Source: Pseudolabrys sp. Root1462 (GTDB taxonomy: Bacteria; Pseudomonadota; Alphaproteobacteria; Rhizobiales; Xanthobacteraceae). From it: a stretch of DNA of 64,000 bases. The stretch is from positions 1,869,139 through 1,933,138 of the forward strand of contig NZ_LMFS01000001.1 of NCBI RefSeq assembly GCF_001426945.1, in the 5' to 3' direction. Below, in pieces: positions 1-12,692 of this stretch (position 1 is the stretch's first letter; the number at the start of each line of letters is the position of its first letter). Position numbers and translations under genes: made by a program. The notes below the pieces were generated by a model. The model had not been told where the DNA came from. It searched no databases and saw only the letters and a list, made by a program, of their open reading frames with translations.

Positions 1-42
1 AGCAGCTTCCTGCAGCCGACCGCGTTCTCGGCGGCGAAATAG
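1..42 (+). CDS. possible C-terminal tail of an upstream gene
   Basis: From base 1 an open frame runs to a TAG at 40-42, encoding a 13-residue tail ending in FSAAK. It stops 7 bases before the next start codon on the same strand, the spacing expected of a co-transcribed upstream gene cut by the window edge. The fragment is too short to identify. pyrG often precedes kdsA in this order, but the tail does not look like the usual CTP synthase C-terminus, so no name is given. Confidence 0.3.
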   Translation, partial: SSFLQPTAFSAAK

Positions 43-49
43 CGGCGCG

Positions 50-853
50 ATGCCTCGAGGTCTCGATCATATCGTCCATGCGGTGCGCGACCTCGTCGTC
101 GCCGCCGCGCTTTATCGCGATCTCGGTTTCACCGTCGGCGCGCGCAACAAACATCCGTGGGGCACGCATAACCACGTTGTGCAGTTTCCTGGTTTCTTCA
201 TCGAAATCCTGATGCTCGCCGAGCCGGATAAGCTCGACAATGGCGGCTTCTCGCAGGAGTTCGGCATCTACAACCGCGACTTCGCGGCGCGGCATGAAGG
301 ACTGTCGATGCTGGTGATGGAGTCGCACGACTCCGACGCCGACGTCGCGGCCTTCAAGGCCGCCGGCATCGCCGCATCCGAGAAGATGCGGTTCGAGCGC
401 GAGGGTAAACGGCCCGATGGCACGCCGGTTCACGTGGCCTTCTCGCTTGCATTTGCGCGGGACAAAGGGGCGTCAGAGGCGCGTTTCTTCACGTGCCAGC
501 AGCACTATCCGCAGAACTTCTGGAATCCGGCATTCCAGCAGCACGCCAACGGCGCCACCGGCATCGGCGATATCGTCATGGTGGCGAACGAACCGGCGCG
601 GCACCGCGACTTTCTGCAGGCCTACACCGGCGCGGCGGCGGTCTCCGCCGAGCGCGGCGGCTTGCGGGTCGAGTTGCCGCGCGGCGCGATAGACGTCCTG
701 ACCCCCGATGCCTACACGGCGCGATACGACCTTTCGCCGCCGGATACATCGAACGGGCCGCGCCTTGCCGCCATGCGCTTTGCCGGGTCCTGGTCCGAGC
801 GCCGCCGGCTGGTCGGCGCGCTCGGCGCAGGCCTTATATTCGGCCGGGATTGA
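50..853 (+). CDS. VOC-family (glyoxalase-like domain) protein
   Basis: 267 residues. The N-terminus (GLDHIVHAVRDL, then a DLGFTVG segment) is a typical beta-alpha-beta-beta-beta start of the vicinal oxygen chelate fold. A second, weaker module begins near residue 173 (GIGDIVMVANEPARH). The best family match by eye is the Glyoxalase_3-like group, whose members are mostly of unknown substrate. The conserved metal-ligand His is visible near residue 7 in DHIV; the other ligands are not certain. It lies 48 bases upstream of kdsA on the same strand, so co-transcription is likely, but a role in Kdo synthesis is not implied. Intracellular, with no signal peptide. Confidence 0.75.
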   Translation: MPRGLDHIVHAVRDLVVAAALYRDLGFTVGARNKHPWGTHNHVVQFPGFFIEILMLAEPDKLDNGGFSQEFGIYNRDFAARHEGLSMLVMESHDSDADVAAFKAAGIAASEKMRFEREGKRPDGTPVHVAFSLAFARDKGASEARFFTCQQHYPQNFWNPAFQQHANGATGIGDIVMVANEPARHRDFLQAYTGAAAVSAERGGLRVELPRGAIDVLTPDAYTARYDLSPPDTSNGPRLAAMRFAGSWSERRRLVGALGAGLIFGRD

Positions 854-901
854 CCCTGACCGGACGCGGTCGCATGGTCCGCGCCAACCGGGAGCACGAG
901 A

Positions 902-1747
902 TTGGATCAGAGCCTCAAGCCTAATGCGGTCGTCGAGATTGGCTTCGGCAATGTGCGGTTCGGCAATGACTTGCCGCTGACGCTCATCGCCGGCCCTTGT
1001 CAGCTCGAGAGCCGGGCGCACGCGCTGGAGATGGCTTCGGCCTTGAAGGAGATCGCTGCGAGGACGGGCGTCGGCCTCGTCTTCAAGACCTCGTTCGACA
1101 AGGCCAACCGCACCTCGGCCTCGGCCGCGCGTGGCGTCGGGCTCGAGGCGGCGCTGCCGGTTTTCGCCGAGATCCGCGAGACCCTGAAGCTGCCCGTACT
1201 CACCGACGTGCATGACGCCGACCAATGCGCCATCGCCGCGGAGGCGGTCGACGTGCTGCAGATCCCGGCGTTCCTCAGCCGACAGACCGATCTGTTGATC
1301 GCGGCCGCCAGAACTGGCCGCGCCGTCAACGTCAAGAAAGGCCAGTTCCTGGCGCCCTGGGACATGAAGAACGTCGTCGCCAAGATTGTCGGGGCCGGCA
1401 ATCGCAACGTCATGCTCACCGAGCGCGGCGCGTCCTTCGGCTACAACACGCTGGTCTCGGACATGCGCGCGCTGCCGATCATGGCGCGCACCGGCGCGCC
1501 GGTGATCTTCGATGCCACGCATTCGGTACAGCAACCGGGCGGGCAGGGTACTTCATCGGGCGGCGAGCGCGAATTCGTGCCGGTGCTGGCGCGTGCCGCC
1601 GTCGCCGTCGGCGTCGCCGGCGTCTTCATCGAGACGCATCAGGATCCCGATCACGCGCCGTCCGACGGACCCAACATGGTGCCGCTCAAGGACATGGAGG
1701 CGCTCGTCAAGCGCCTCGTGGCGTTCGATCGCCTCGCCAAGGCGTGA
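902..1747 (+). CDS. kdsA: 3-deoxy-8-phosphooctulonate synthase (Kdo-8-P synthase)
   Basis: 281 residues, full length for KdsA. It condenses phosphoenolpyruvate with D-arabinose 5-phosphate to Kdo-8-phosphate for the lipopolysaccharide inner core, in the cytoplasm. Family motifs in order: AGPCQLES (about 30-37), [64 protein letters not shown] and [16 protein letters not shown]. The Cys in AGPC, with the later His, Glu and Asp, marks the metal-dependent class; metal-independent enzymes such as that of E. coli carry Asn at the Cys position. The start is TTG at 902, supported by GGAG at 891-894, 7 bases upstream; no ATG fits the frame nearby. Confidence 0.95.
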   Translation: MDQSLKPNAVVEIGFGNVRFGNDLPLTLIAGPCQLESRAHALEMASALKEIAARTGVGLVFKTSFDKANRTSASAARGVGLEAALPVFAEIRETLKLPVLTDVHDADQCAIAAEAVDVLQIPAFLSRQTDLLIAAARTGRAVNVKKGQFLAPWDMKNVVAKIVGAGNRNVMLTERGASFGYNTLVSDMRALPIMARTGAPVIFDATHSVQQPGGQGTSSGGEREFVPVLARAAVAVGVAGVFIETHQDPDHAPSDGPNMVPLKDMEALVKRLVAFDRLAKA

Positions 1748-1819
1748 CACGGGCTTTGTGCTGTCGCAGAACCGTCATTGAACTGTGATGATTGCGAGAG
1801 GTCCGCGGGGAGCCATCTC

Positions 1820-2431
1820 ATGTCCGTCATTGCCAGTGTCGAGCAACTCGAAGCCCTGTACGGCACGCCCGGCGAGGCTTCGACCGTCAAGGAAATCGAC
1901 TGGATCTCGCTGGAGTATCGCCGGCTGATCGAGGCCTCGCCCTTCGCGGTGCTCGCGACCGTCGGGCCGGAGGGCCTCGATTGCTCGCCGCGCGGCGACC
2001 GGCCCGGTTTCGTCCGCATCGCCGATGAGCGGACGCTGCTGCTACCGGACCGGCGCGGCAACAATCGCGTCGACTCGCTGCGCAACATCGTGCGGGACCC
2101 GCGTTGCGCGCTGCTGTTCATGATTCCCGGCGCCGGCACCACTTTGCGCGTCAACGGCCGCGCGCAGCTCAGCATCGATTCGCAGTTGCTGGCGTCCTTT
2201 GCCGTCGGTGAGAAGGCGCCGCGCTCGGTCATGGTGTTCACGGTCGAGACGATCTTCTTCCAGTGCGCCCGCGCGATCGTACGGTCCGATCTGTGGAACC
2301 CGGCGACTCATGTCGCCGTGGAAACCCTGCCGACGCCCGGGCAAATCCTCTCCGCGCTCAGCGAGGCCAAGGTGGGCGGCGAGCGCTACGACCAGGAATG
2401 GCCGGAGCGGGCGCGGCTGAGCCTGTGGTAA
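1820..2431 (+). CDS. FMN-dependent PPOX-type flavoprotein (pyridoxamine phosphate oxidase-like)
   Basis: 203 residues. After a short helical lead (EQLEALYG) comes the split-barrel flavin-binding core: SPFAVLATVGPEGLDCSPRGD, DERTLLLPDRRGNNRVDSLRNI and RCALLFMIPGAGTTLRVNGRA. This matches the MSMEG_1061-like subgroup of PPOX proteins, which bind FMN or F420 and reduce unknown small molecules; it is not PdxH. The ATG at 1820 is preceded by GGGGAG (1807-1812) at 7 bases and is preferred over an in-frame ATG at 1778 that has no clear ribosome site. It stands alone between kdsA and an MFS gene. Substrate unknown. Confidence 0.8.
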   Translation: MSVIASVEQLEALYGTPGEASTVKEIDWISLEYRRLIEASPFAVLATVGPEGLDCSPRGDRPGFVRIADERTLLLPDRRGNNRVDSLRNIVRDPRCALLFMIPGAGTTLRVNGRAQLSIDSQLLASFAVGEKAPRSVMVFTVETIFFQCARAIVRSDLWNPATHVAVETLPTPGQILSALSEAKVGGERYDQEWPERARLSLW

Positions 2432-2544
2432 TTACAGATTGACGCGCGACAGCGGCGGCGAATAAGGGCAATGCAGCCCGGCCGCTCGTTTTTCCCACGC
2501 CACATCGCTAGTGTGCCCGCGGTCGAAAGGACCAGACCGCATTC

Positions 2545-3701
2545 ATGAACCGCGTCATCACGATCATCGCTTTCGTTTCGTTTGCCGGCGCGATGTTCAC
2601 CCGCTCGGTCGACCCGATCATTCCGCAGATCGCCGACGGCCTCGGCACCGACGCGGCCACCGCCGCGCTGCTGTCCACGGCTTACGCGCTGCCTTACGCG
2701 ATCGTTCAGCCTGCGCTTGGCCTGCTCGCCGACATGTTCAATAAGGCGCGGCTGATGCTGATCTGTCTGGCCATCGTCGCGGCCGCGACCCTTGCCGGCG
2801 CGCTGGTGACGAGCTTTCCGCTGATGATGGCGAGCCGCGCCATCACCGGCATGGGTTCGGGCGGTCTCGTCCCGATCGCCTTCGCCATTCTCGGCGATCT
2901 CGTCCCGGTCAATAAGCGGCAGGTGGCGATGGGCCGCCTTCTGTTTGCGATCATGAGCGGCAATCTGTTGGGCGCGACGGCGGCCGGTTTTATCGGCGAT
3001 CTGTTGGGCTGGCGCGCCGTGTTCACGGTGATGGCGGTGCTCGGCTTCGTCATTCTTGCCGCGGCCTTCTACGGCCTTCGCGGCGTCGGCCAGCGCGGCG
3101 GCGGCTTCGATGTGGCTGTGATCCGATCCGGCTACAGCGCCATCTTCACCAACCCTTTGGCCAAGTTCTGCTTCACCGCGGTCGCCGTCGAGGGTGCGTT
3201 GATGTATGGCGTATTCCCGCATCTGGCCGCGCTGTTTCACGATATGGGCGAGACGCGCGCTTCAATCCCGGGCCTGGTCATCGGCGGCTTTGCTCTCGGC
3301 GGCGTGCTTTACAGCATTCGCGTGAGCCTGCTGCTGCGCCTGTTCGGAGAAAACTGGATGATGCGGATCGGCGGTCTGCTGATGGGGCTTACCGTCGGCT
3401 TCATCGCACTGCGGGCGCCTTGGCAGGCCGACGTCGTCGATTTCGCCATTCTCGGGCTTGGCTTCTACATGCTGCATGGCGTGATCCAGATCTACGCCAG
3501 CGAGCTTGCGCCGGCCGCGCGCGGCTCGGCGATGGCGCTGCACTCGTTTTTCTATTTTCTCGGACAGGCCGCGGGGCCGGCGATCTACACCTTCGGCTTC
3601 GGCGTCGCCGGCGTCACACCGATGCTGATCGGCGCCGGCGTGCTTCTGATCTTGAACGGCGTCGTCACCGCGCACTATCTGCGGCGGCCGGCGTCTGCGA
3701 C

Positions 3702-3705
<4 letters not shown>
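2545..3705 (+). CDS. MFS transporter (drug/metabolite exporter-like)
   Basis: 386 residues with about 12 hydrophobic segments, the size and profile of a major facilitator. The first loop after TM2 has the cytoplasmic motif A form [14 protein letters not shown] (D-x-x-N/G-R/K). TM4-5 shows [22 protein letters not shown], typical of the DHA1-type exporters. Inner membrane, proton-coupled export is the family expectation; the substrate cannot be told. The stop codon overlaps the stop codon of the convergent queF (3702-3704 against 3703-3705), so neither has its own 3' untranslated spacer. Confidence 0.85.
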
Positions 3706-5583
<1,878 letters not shown>

Positions 5584-5633
5584 TCCTGGAGCTTTGCTAA
5601 AGTGATGCCGCAGGCTGACTGACGGCTTGTCAT

Positions 5634-5651
5634 TGGGGCCGAAAGACCCCA
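5634..5651 (+). terminator. weak GAAA-loop hairpin downstream of eno
   Basis: TGGGG and CCCCA arms surround CC-GAAA-GA, giving a short stem capped by a GNRA tetraloop about 50 bases after the eno stop. There is no T-tract, so it could be a weak terminator, an RNA-stability element or chance. Confidence 0.25.
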
Positions 5652-5687
5652 GGTTGCGGAGCCATATCGTGCAGCCAGAGGTTCCGT

Positions 5688-6491
5688 ATGGACCAGACCG
5701 TATCCATTGCGCGTCATGATCGCCTGCGTGCGGTCGATGCCCTGTCGGATTACGTGGCGCGTTCGATTGACGGCGCGCGGGCGGTGGAGAAGCCCTTCTT
5801 CCATCTCGAGTTCGATCACGTCTTTCCCGACGATCTCTATGGCCAGATCCTGGCGCTGATGCCGGAGAGCGACGATTACCGGCCGATGCACGGCCGCAGC
5901 AAAGGTCACGACCTCGAGGACGGCACTCATACCCGGGTCAAGATCGATCTGTTTCCCGAATACATCCGCAACCTGCCGGGGCCGAAGAAGGCGCTGTGGG
6001 ATCTGGTCGGCCGCGCGCTGTGCTCGGAGAAAGTCAAGCAGGCTTTCGTGCGGCGCTTGGCGCCCGGTCTGTCGAAGCGGTTCGGGGCGGACTTCGCCAA
6101 GGTCGGGCTCTATCCGATCCCGATCCTGACGCGGGACATCCCCGGCTACCTGATCACCCCGCACACGGACACACACTGGAAGGGTATTACCGTCCAGTTC
6201 TATCTGCCAGCGGACGACGCCAACACTGACGTCGGGACCATCTTCCACTCCGTCGAGCCGGACGGCTCGAAGCCTCGCCACAGCCAGATGCGTTTCGCCC
6301 GCAACAGCGGCTATGCCTTCGCGGTCGGCAGCGACACGTGGCACTCGGCCGATCCGGTCCACGCCGGAGTCAAAACCCGCGATTCGATCCTGCTGACCTA
6401 TTTCGTCGATCGGGACGTGCTCCAGGTCCTGCGCAATCGGGGCAAGCGGCTGGGCAATTTCCTGCTCAATGAGGTCCGGCACCGGGTTTGA
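5688..6491 (+). CDS. 2OG-Fe(II) oxygenase-like protein
   Basis: 267 residues. The double-stranded beta-helix iron site is visible: HTD within TPHTDTHWKG (about residues 164-170), a distal His in SDTWHSADPVH, and an Arg in KTRDSILLTYF positioned to bind 2-oxoglutarate. Such enzymes hydroxylate small molecules, sugars or proteins using Fe(II), oxygen and 2-oxoglutarate. The substrate is unknown. There is no signal peptide and no membrane segment. It lies between eno and an ftsB-like gene. The intervening CtrA site suggests that the ftsB-like gene is transcribed separately. Confidence 0.75.
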   Translation: MDQTVSIARHDRLRAVDALSDYVARSIDGARAVEKPFFHLEFDHVFPDDLYGQILALMPESDDYRPMHGRSKGHDLEDGTHTRVKIDLFPEYIRNLPGPKKALWDLVGRALCSEKVKQAFVRRLAPGLSKRFGADFAKVGLYPIPILTRDIPGYLITPHTDTHWKGITVQFYLPADDANTDVGTIFHSVEPDGSKPRHSQMRFARNSGYAFAVGSDTWHSADPVHAGVKTRDSILLTYFVDRDVLQVLRNRGKRLGNFLLNEVRHRV

Positions 6492-6500
6492 AGCGGCCCA

Positions 6501-6516
6501 TTAAACCGCCTTTAAC
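6501..6516 (+). promoter_or_regulatory. CtrA binding site (TTAA-N7-TTAAC)
   Basis: TTAA at 6501-6504, seven bases, then TTAAC at 6512-6516, an exact match to the CtrA consensus of alphaproteobacteria. It lies 26 bases upstream of the ATG of the FtsB/DivIC-like gene and just after the stop of the upstream oxygenase gene. Regulation by CtrA is inferred from the match and position only. Confidence 0.65.
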
Positions 6517-6542
6517 GCGGTTGCGGCAATTTGGCGCCCGCC

Positions 6543-6860
6543 ATGGTTTCGCACCGCCGCCGCCGCACCATCCTGACCGCTATAGGTCTTTATCTGTTTG
6601 CCGCCGCTTTCGTCGGCTACTTTGCGGTGAATGCCTTCACCGGCAACCATGGCTTGCGCGCGCAACAAGAAATCGAACAACGCCTCGCGCGGATGCAGGC
6701 GGAACTCGACGAGGTCAAGGCCGAGCGGACGGTCTGGGAGCGGCGGGTCAGCCTGCTGCGCTCGGACAAGATCGATCCCGATATGCTCGACGAACGCGCC
6801 CGGGCCTTGATCGGCTTTGCCGATCCGCGCGATGTGACGCTGCTCCTGGCGCCGCGCTAA
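6543..6860 (+). CDS. septum formation initiator family protein (FtsB/DivIC-like)
   Basis: 105 residues. After a basic N-terminus (SHRRRRT) comes a single membrane span (about residues 10-30, ILTAIGLYLFAAAFVGYF), then a heptad-rich coiled coil (QQEIEQRLARMQAELDEVKAERTVWERRV) and a short C-terminal tail. This is the layout of FtsB/DivIC, which forms the FtsQLB divisome subcomplex in the periplasm. In alphaproteobacteria this gene commonly sits between eno and pdhA, as here. ATG 6543 is chosen; an in-frame TTG at 6531 is possible. The exact CtrA site just upstream fits cell-cycle control of division. Confidence 0.85.
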   Translation: MVSHRRRRTILTAIGLYLFAAAFVGYFAVNAFTGNHGLRAQQEIEQRLARMQAELDEVKAERTVWERRVSLLRSDKIDPDMLDERARALIGFADPRDVTLLLAPR

Positions 6861-7120
6861 GTCTTCTTCAGTCCGGAAAGCCCATCGTGCCGCGCGTTGC
6901 TGCGTTGCACCTGCGGGGGTGTGCCGCTTCCGCGCCTCGGTTATTTACGGTATGGGTCGGGTGGGATCGAAAGGTCGCGCCCAGCCTCGACCGTTGTGAC
7001 GAAGGGTGTGCGCACGATTCCGGCGCGGCGCGCGTCAATTACGAAAAGATCGTGCGCGCACAAAATGTTACCTACGGTTCTGCTTAGGCCCGCAAAGGGC
7101 AATTCGTCTAGGGAGTGCCA

Positions 7121-8146
7121 ATGCCGGCCGCCACTGCCACCGCCAGCGCTGCAACCGACGCGCCGGGCCCCGTAACCCCGATCGTCGAGTTCTCCAAGGA
7201 CCAGGACCTTTCGGCCTACAAGACCATGCTGACGATCCGCCGCTTCGAGGAGAAGGCGGGTCAGCTTTACGGCATGGGCCTGATCGGCGGTTTCTGCCAT
7301 CTCTACATCGGCCAGGAAGCCGTCGTCGTCGGCATGCAGATGGCGCTGAAGGACGGCGATCAGGTCATCACCGGATATCGCGATCATGGCCACATGATCG
7401 CCTGCGGCATGGAAGCCAAGGGCGTGATGGCCGAACTCACCGGCCGCACCCATGGGTATTCCAAGGGCAAGGGCGGCTCGATGCACATGTTCTCGAAAGA
7501 AAAGGGCTTCTTCGGCGGCCACGGCATCGTCGGCGCTCAGGTGCCGCTTGGCACCGGTCTGGCCTTCGCGAACCGCTATCGCGGCAACGACAATGTGTCG
7601 GTCGCGTATTTCGGTGACGGCGCGGCCAACCAGGGCCAGGTCTACGAGAGCTTCAACATGGCCGAGCTCTGGAAGCTGCCGGTCATCTACGTGATCGAGA
7701 ACAACCGTTACGCCATGGGCACGTCATCGACGCGCTCCTCGGCCGAGACAAACCTGTCGCGGCGCGGCGTGTCGTTCAAGATCCCGGGCGAGCAGGTCGA
7801 CGGCATGGACGTGCGCGCCGTGAAAGCCGCGGGCGACAAGGCCGTTGCCTGGTGCCGCGCCGGCAAAGGCCCCTACATCCTCGAGATGCTCACCTACCGC
7901 TATCGCGGCCACTCGATGTCGGATCCGGCGAAGTACCGCACCCGCGAGGAAGTCGACAAGGTGCGCACGACGCATGATCCGATCGACATGGTGCGCCACC
8001 GCATCGTCGAAAAGAAATTCGCCAGCGAAGACGAACTCAAGAAGATCGACGGCTCGGTGCGCGACTACATCAACGACGCCGCGGAATTCGCCACGCATGA
8101 TCCCGAGCCGGATGTCTCCGAGCTCTACACCGACATTTACCGTTAA
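7121..8146 (+). CDS. pdhA: pyruvate dehydrogenase E1 component, alpha subunit
   Basis: 341 residues. E1 alpha binds thiamine diphosphate and decarboxylates pyruvate with E1 beta. The thiamine diphosphate motif is [20 protein letters not shown] through IENN (about 165-195); [13 protein letters not shown] is the phosphorylation-loop region and [15 protein letters not shown] the active-site loop. ATG 7121 is preferred because AGGGAG lies just before it; an in-frame GTG at 7115 overlaps that ribosome site. A 260-base spacer separates it from the ftsB-like gene, so the complex operon probably has its own promoter there. First gene of pdhA-pdhB-pdhC-lpdA. Confidence 0.96.
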   Translation: MPAATATASAATDAPGPVTPIVEFSKDQDLSAYKTMLTIRRFEEKAGQLYGMGLIGGFCHLYIGQEAVVVGMQMALKDGDQVITGYRDHGHMIACGMEAKGVMAELTGRTHGYSKGKGGSMHMFSKEKGFFGGHGIVGAQVPLGTGLAFANRYRGNDNVSVAYFGDGAANQGQVYESFNMAELWKLPVIYVIENNRYAMGTSSTRSSAETNLSRRGVSFKIPGEQVDGMDVRAVKAAGDKAVAWCRAGKGPYILEMLTYRYRGHSMSDPAKYRTREEVDKVRTTHDPIDMVRHRIVEKKFASEDELKKIDGSVRDYINDAAEFATHDPEPDVSELYTDIYR

Positions 8147-8184
8147 GCCGCGTTCGAGCGCGTGACAGGACACCAGTAGCGCCC

Positions 8185-9597
<1,413 letters not shown>

Positions 9598-9624
9598 TCC
9601 GTCTGTTACCGGTAGGCTTGTCTC

Positions 9625-11004
9625 ATGGCGACCAACATTCTCATGCCCGCGCTGTCGCCCACGATGGAGAAGGGCAACCTCGCCAAGTGGCTCAAGAAGG
9701 AAGGCGACAAGGTCAAGGCCGGCGACATCCTCGCCGAGATCGAGACCGACAAGGCGACGATGGAATACGAGGCGGTCGATGAAGGCACGCTCGCCAAGAT
9801 CGTCGTCCCCGAAGGCACGCAGGACGTCGCCGTCAATGCGCTGATCGCGGTGCTCGCCGCCGATGGCGAGGACGTCAAGGCGGCCGCTGCCGGCGCCGCC
9901 AGCGCGGCGAAGGCGGAAGCGCCAAAAGCCGAAGCGAAAAAGGAAGAGGTCAAGAAGGAAGAGCCGAAGAAGGCCCAAGCCGCGCCCGCTGCCGGTTCTT
10001 CAGCGGCCAAGCCGACAGCCTCGGCTGCGCCTCCTGCCGCGGCCGCGCCGGCTGCCGCCGCATCCGGCGCCCGCGTCTTCGCATCGCCGCTCGCGCGCCG
10101 TCTGGCCAAGGACGCCGGCATCGATATCTCGCGTATCTCGGGCTCGGGGCCGCACGGCCGCGTCATCGCCCGCGACGTCGAGGACGCGAAATCCGGCAAG
10201 GGGCTAAAGGCAGCGCCGGCCGGCTCTCCGATGGCCGCCAGCGCACCGGCTGCCGCTCCGGCAATGTCGGATCAACAGATCCTCGGCCTCTACGAGCAGG
10301 GCTCTTACGAGAGCATTCCGCACGACGGCATGCGGCGTACCATCGCGCAGCGGCTGACCGCCGCGACCAATTCGATGCCGACCTTCTACCTGACGGTCGA
10401 TTGCGACCTCGGCAGACTGATGGCGGCGCGCGAGGATATCAACGCCGCGGCCGGCAAGGACAAGGACGGCAAGCCGGCCTACAAGCTGTCGGTCAACGAT
10501 TTCGTCATCAAGGCGATGGCGATCGCGCTGCAGAAGATTCCGGAAGCCAACGTGTCGTGGACTGAAGCGGCGATGCTGCGCCACAAGCACTCCGACATCG
10601 GCGTTGCCGTGGCGCTGCCGTTCGGTCTGATCACGCCGATCATCCGCCAGGCCGAGATCAAGACGCTGTCCGCCATCTCCAACGAGATGAAGGACCTCGC
10701 GGCCCGCGCCAAGGCCAAGAAGCTCAAGCCGAACGAATACCAGGGCGGCTCGTCATCGGTGTCGAACCTCGGCATGTACGGCATCAAGGATTTCACCGCG
10801 GTGATCAATCCGCCGCAGTCGTCGATCCTCGCGGTCGGCACCGGCGAGGAACGCGCGGTGGTGCGGGGCGGTCAGATCGTCGCCGCGACGATGATGAGCG
10901 TGACGTTGTCGTGCGATCACCGCGCCATCGACGGCGCGCTGGGCGCCGAGTTGATCACCGCGTTCAAGAAGCTGATCGAAAACCCGGTGATGATGGTGGT
11001 GTGA
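9625..11004 (+). CDS. pdhC: dihydrolipoamide acetyltransferase (E2 of pyruvate dehydrogenase)
   Basis: 459 residues, one lipoyl domain (1-80, Lys in [10 protein letters not shown]), an Ala/Lys/Pro-rich swinging linker (about 82-148), a peripheral subunit-binding domain ([29 protein letters not shown] region, about 149-187), a second linker and the acyltransferase domain (about 230-459) with the catalytic [15 protein letters not shown] at about 428-442 (His and Asp). It transfers the acetyl group to CoA and forms the core of the complex. It lies 27 bases after pdhB. The gene is followed by a palindromic repeat and not immediately by lpdA. Confidence 0.97.
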   Translation: MATNILMPALSPTMEKGNLAKWLKKEGDKVKAGDILAEIETDKATMEYEAVDEGTLAKIVVPEGTQDVAVNALIAVLAADGEDVKAAAAGAASAAKAEAPKAEAKKEEVKKEEPKKAQAAPAAGSSAAKPTASAAPPAAAAPAAAASGARVFASPLARRLAKDAGIDISRISGSGPHGRVIARDVEDAKSGKGLKAAPAGSPMAASAPAAAPAMSDQQILGLYEQGSYESIPHDGMRRTIAQRLTAATNSMPTFYLTVDCDLGRLMAAREDINAAAGKDKDGKPAYKLSVNDFVIKAMAIALQKIPEANVSWTEAAMLRHKHSDIGVAVALPFGLITPIIRQAEIKTLSAISNEMKDLAARAKAKKLKPNEYQGGSSSVSNLGMYGIKDFTAVINPPQSSILAVGTGEERAVVRGGQIVAATMMSVTLSCDHRAIDGALGAELITAFKKLIENPVMMVV

Positions 11005-11007
11005 CGT

Positions 11008-11115
11008 CCGTCATTTCGGGGCCCCGCGACACGGCGAACCCGGAATCCAGAAACGGATGCATGAGCGAATTGTCTGGATTCCAGGTTCGCGCCTGCGGCG
11101 TGCCCGGAATGACGG
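11008..11115. repeat. intergenic palindromic repeat, copy 1
   Basis: The pdhC-lpdA spacer is an imperfect long inverted repeat. The outer arms are CCGTCATT and AATGACGG; the inner arms are GAACCCGGAATCCAGA and TCTGGATTCCAGGTTC. Copy 2 lies after lpdA with the same arm sequences. The style matches dispersed intergenic palindromes of Bradyrhizobium-like genomes. The whole spacer is taken up by it, so it is transcribed within the operon if read-through occurs. Confidence 0.75.
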
Positions 11116-11130
11116 AAAAGGATAAGGGCC

Positions 11131-12561
11131 ATGGCCGATACCAATTTCGATATCATCATCATCGGCGCCGGGCCGGGCGGCTATGTCACCGCCATCCGCG
11201 CCGCACAGCTCGGCTTCAAGGTCGCGGTGGTGGAGCGCCAGTTCCTCGGCGGCATCTGCAACAACTGGGGCTGCATCCCGACCAAGGCGCTGCTGCGCTC
11301 GGCCGAGATCTATCACTACATGACACACGCCAAGGATTACGGCCTGGCGGCTGACAACGTGAAGGTCGATCCGGCTGCCGTGATCCAGCGCTCGCGCAAT
11401 GTCGTCAACCGGCTCAACACCGGCGTCGGCTTCCTGTTCAAGAAGAACAAGATCACCACGATCCGCGGCGAGGCGACGATCGACGCGCCCGGCAAGATCA
11501 CCGTCAAGGCTTACGACTCCTCGCTAGTCGCGAACCTGCCGAAGGATGCCCTCGGGCCGGGCGCCTATCAGGCCAAGCACATCATCGTCGCCACCGGCGC
11601 GCGGCCGCGCGTGCTGCCGGGCCTCGAGCCGGACGGTAAGCTGGTCTGGACCTATTTCGAGGCGCTGGCCGCAACGAAATTTCCGAAGTCGCTGCTGGTC
11701 GTCGGCTCCGGCGCCATCGGCATCGAGTTCGCTTCGTTCTATCGTACGATGGGCGCCGAGGTGACCGTGGTCGAAGTGCTGCCGCAGATCCTGCCGGTGG
11801 AAGATGCCGAGATCGCCGGCATCGCCCGCAAGCAGTTCGAGAAGCAGGGCATGAAGATCATCGCCGGCGCCAAGGTCGCCAAGCTCGACAAGAAGGCTGA
11901 CAGCGTCACCGCGACGATCGAGGCTGACGGCAAGAGCAAGCAGATCACGGTCGACCGCGTCATCGCCGCCGTCGGCGTCGTCGGCAATGTCGAGAACATC
12001 GGGCTCGAAAAGCTCGGCGTGAAGCTGGAGCGCGGCGTCATCAAGATCGACGACTATTGCAAGACCAACGTGCCGGGCATCTACGCCATCGGCGACGTCG
12101 CTGGTCCGCCGATGCTGGCGCACAAGGCCGAGCACGAAGGCATTGTCTGCGTCGAGGCCATTAAGGGCCTGCATCCGCACCCGATGGACAAGCTAAAGAT
12201 TCCCGGCTGCACCTACTGCCATCCGCAGATTGCCTCGGTCGGCCTCACCGAGGCCGCCGCCAAGGCGAAGGGCCTCGACATCCGAGTCGGTCGCTTCCCG
12301 TTCATGGGCAACGGCAAGGCGATCGCGCAGGGCGAGGACCAGGGCCTCGTCAAGGTGATCTTCGACAAGAAGACCGGCCAGCTGCTCGGCGCGCACATGG
12401 TGGGATCGGAAGTCACCGAACTGATCCAGGGCTTCGTCGTGGCGATGAACCTCGAAACTACTGAAGAAGAATTGATGCACACCATCTTCCCGCATCCGAC
12501 GATTTCGGAGACGATGAAGGAAGCGGTGCTCGATGCTTATGGGCGCGTGTTGAATATGTGA
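11131..12561 (+). CDS. lpdA: dihydrolipoyl dehydrogenase (E3)
   Basis: 476 residues. The FAD/NAD(P)-dependent disulfide oxidoreductase reoxidises dihydrolipoamide in the pyruvate dehydrogenase complex. FAD motif IIIGAGPGGYVTAIRAAQLG at the N-terminus, redox-active disulfide GGICNNWGCIPTKAL (about 40-54), NAD motif VVGSGAIGIEFASFY (about 190-204), second FAD motif GIYAIGDVAGPPMLAHKAEHEG (about 310-331) and dimer-interface catalytic HPHPTISE near residue 455. It sits 127 bases after pdhC across a palindromic repeat, which may lower or tune its expression relative to E1-E2. The same repeat type follows the gene. Confidence 0.96.
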   Translation: MADTNFDIIIIGAGPGGYVTAIRAAQLGFKVAVVERQFLGGICNNWGCIPTKALLRSAEIYHYMTHAKDYGLAADNVKVDPAAVIQRSRNVVNRLNTGVGFLFKKNKITTIRGEATIDAPGKITVKAYDSSLVANLPKDALGPGAYQAKHIIVATGARPRVLPGLEPDGKLVWTYFEALAATKFPKSLLVVGSGAIGIEFASFYRTMGAEVTVVEVLPQILPVEDAEIAGIARKQFEKQGMKIIAGAKVAKLDKKADSVTATIEADGKSKQITVDRVIAAVGVVGNVENIGLEKLGVKLERGVIKIDDYCKTNVPGIYAIGDVAGPPMLAHKAEHEGIVCVEAIKGLHPHPMDKLKIPGCTYCHPQIASVGLTEAAAKAKGLDIRVGRFPFMGNGKAIAQGEDQGLVKVIFDKKTGQLLGAHMVGSEVTELIQGFVVAMNLETTEEELMHTIFPHPTISETMKEAVLDAYGRVLNM

Positions 12562-12563
12562 TC

Positions 12564-12672
12564 CTGTCATTCCGGGGCACGCGCGGAGCGCGCGAACCCG
12601 GAATCCAGAGGCGTACGCAGTGCTTGTGGCTGGAGTCCGGGTTCGGCCCGTTGGGCCGCCCCGGACTGACAG
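12564..12672. repeat. intergenic palindromic repeat, copy 2
   Basis: Immediately after the lpdA stop: TGTCATTCCGGGG pairs with CCCCGGACTGACA, and CGAACCCGGAATCCAGA with CTGGAGTCCGGGTTCG. The arms are the same as those of copy 1 at 11008-11115. It fills nearly the whole lpdA-cysK spacer and could act as a transcript-stabilising hairpin or attenuator. Confidence 0.75.
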
Positions 12673-12692
12673 CGAGAACCGGGACAGCAATC

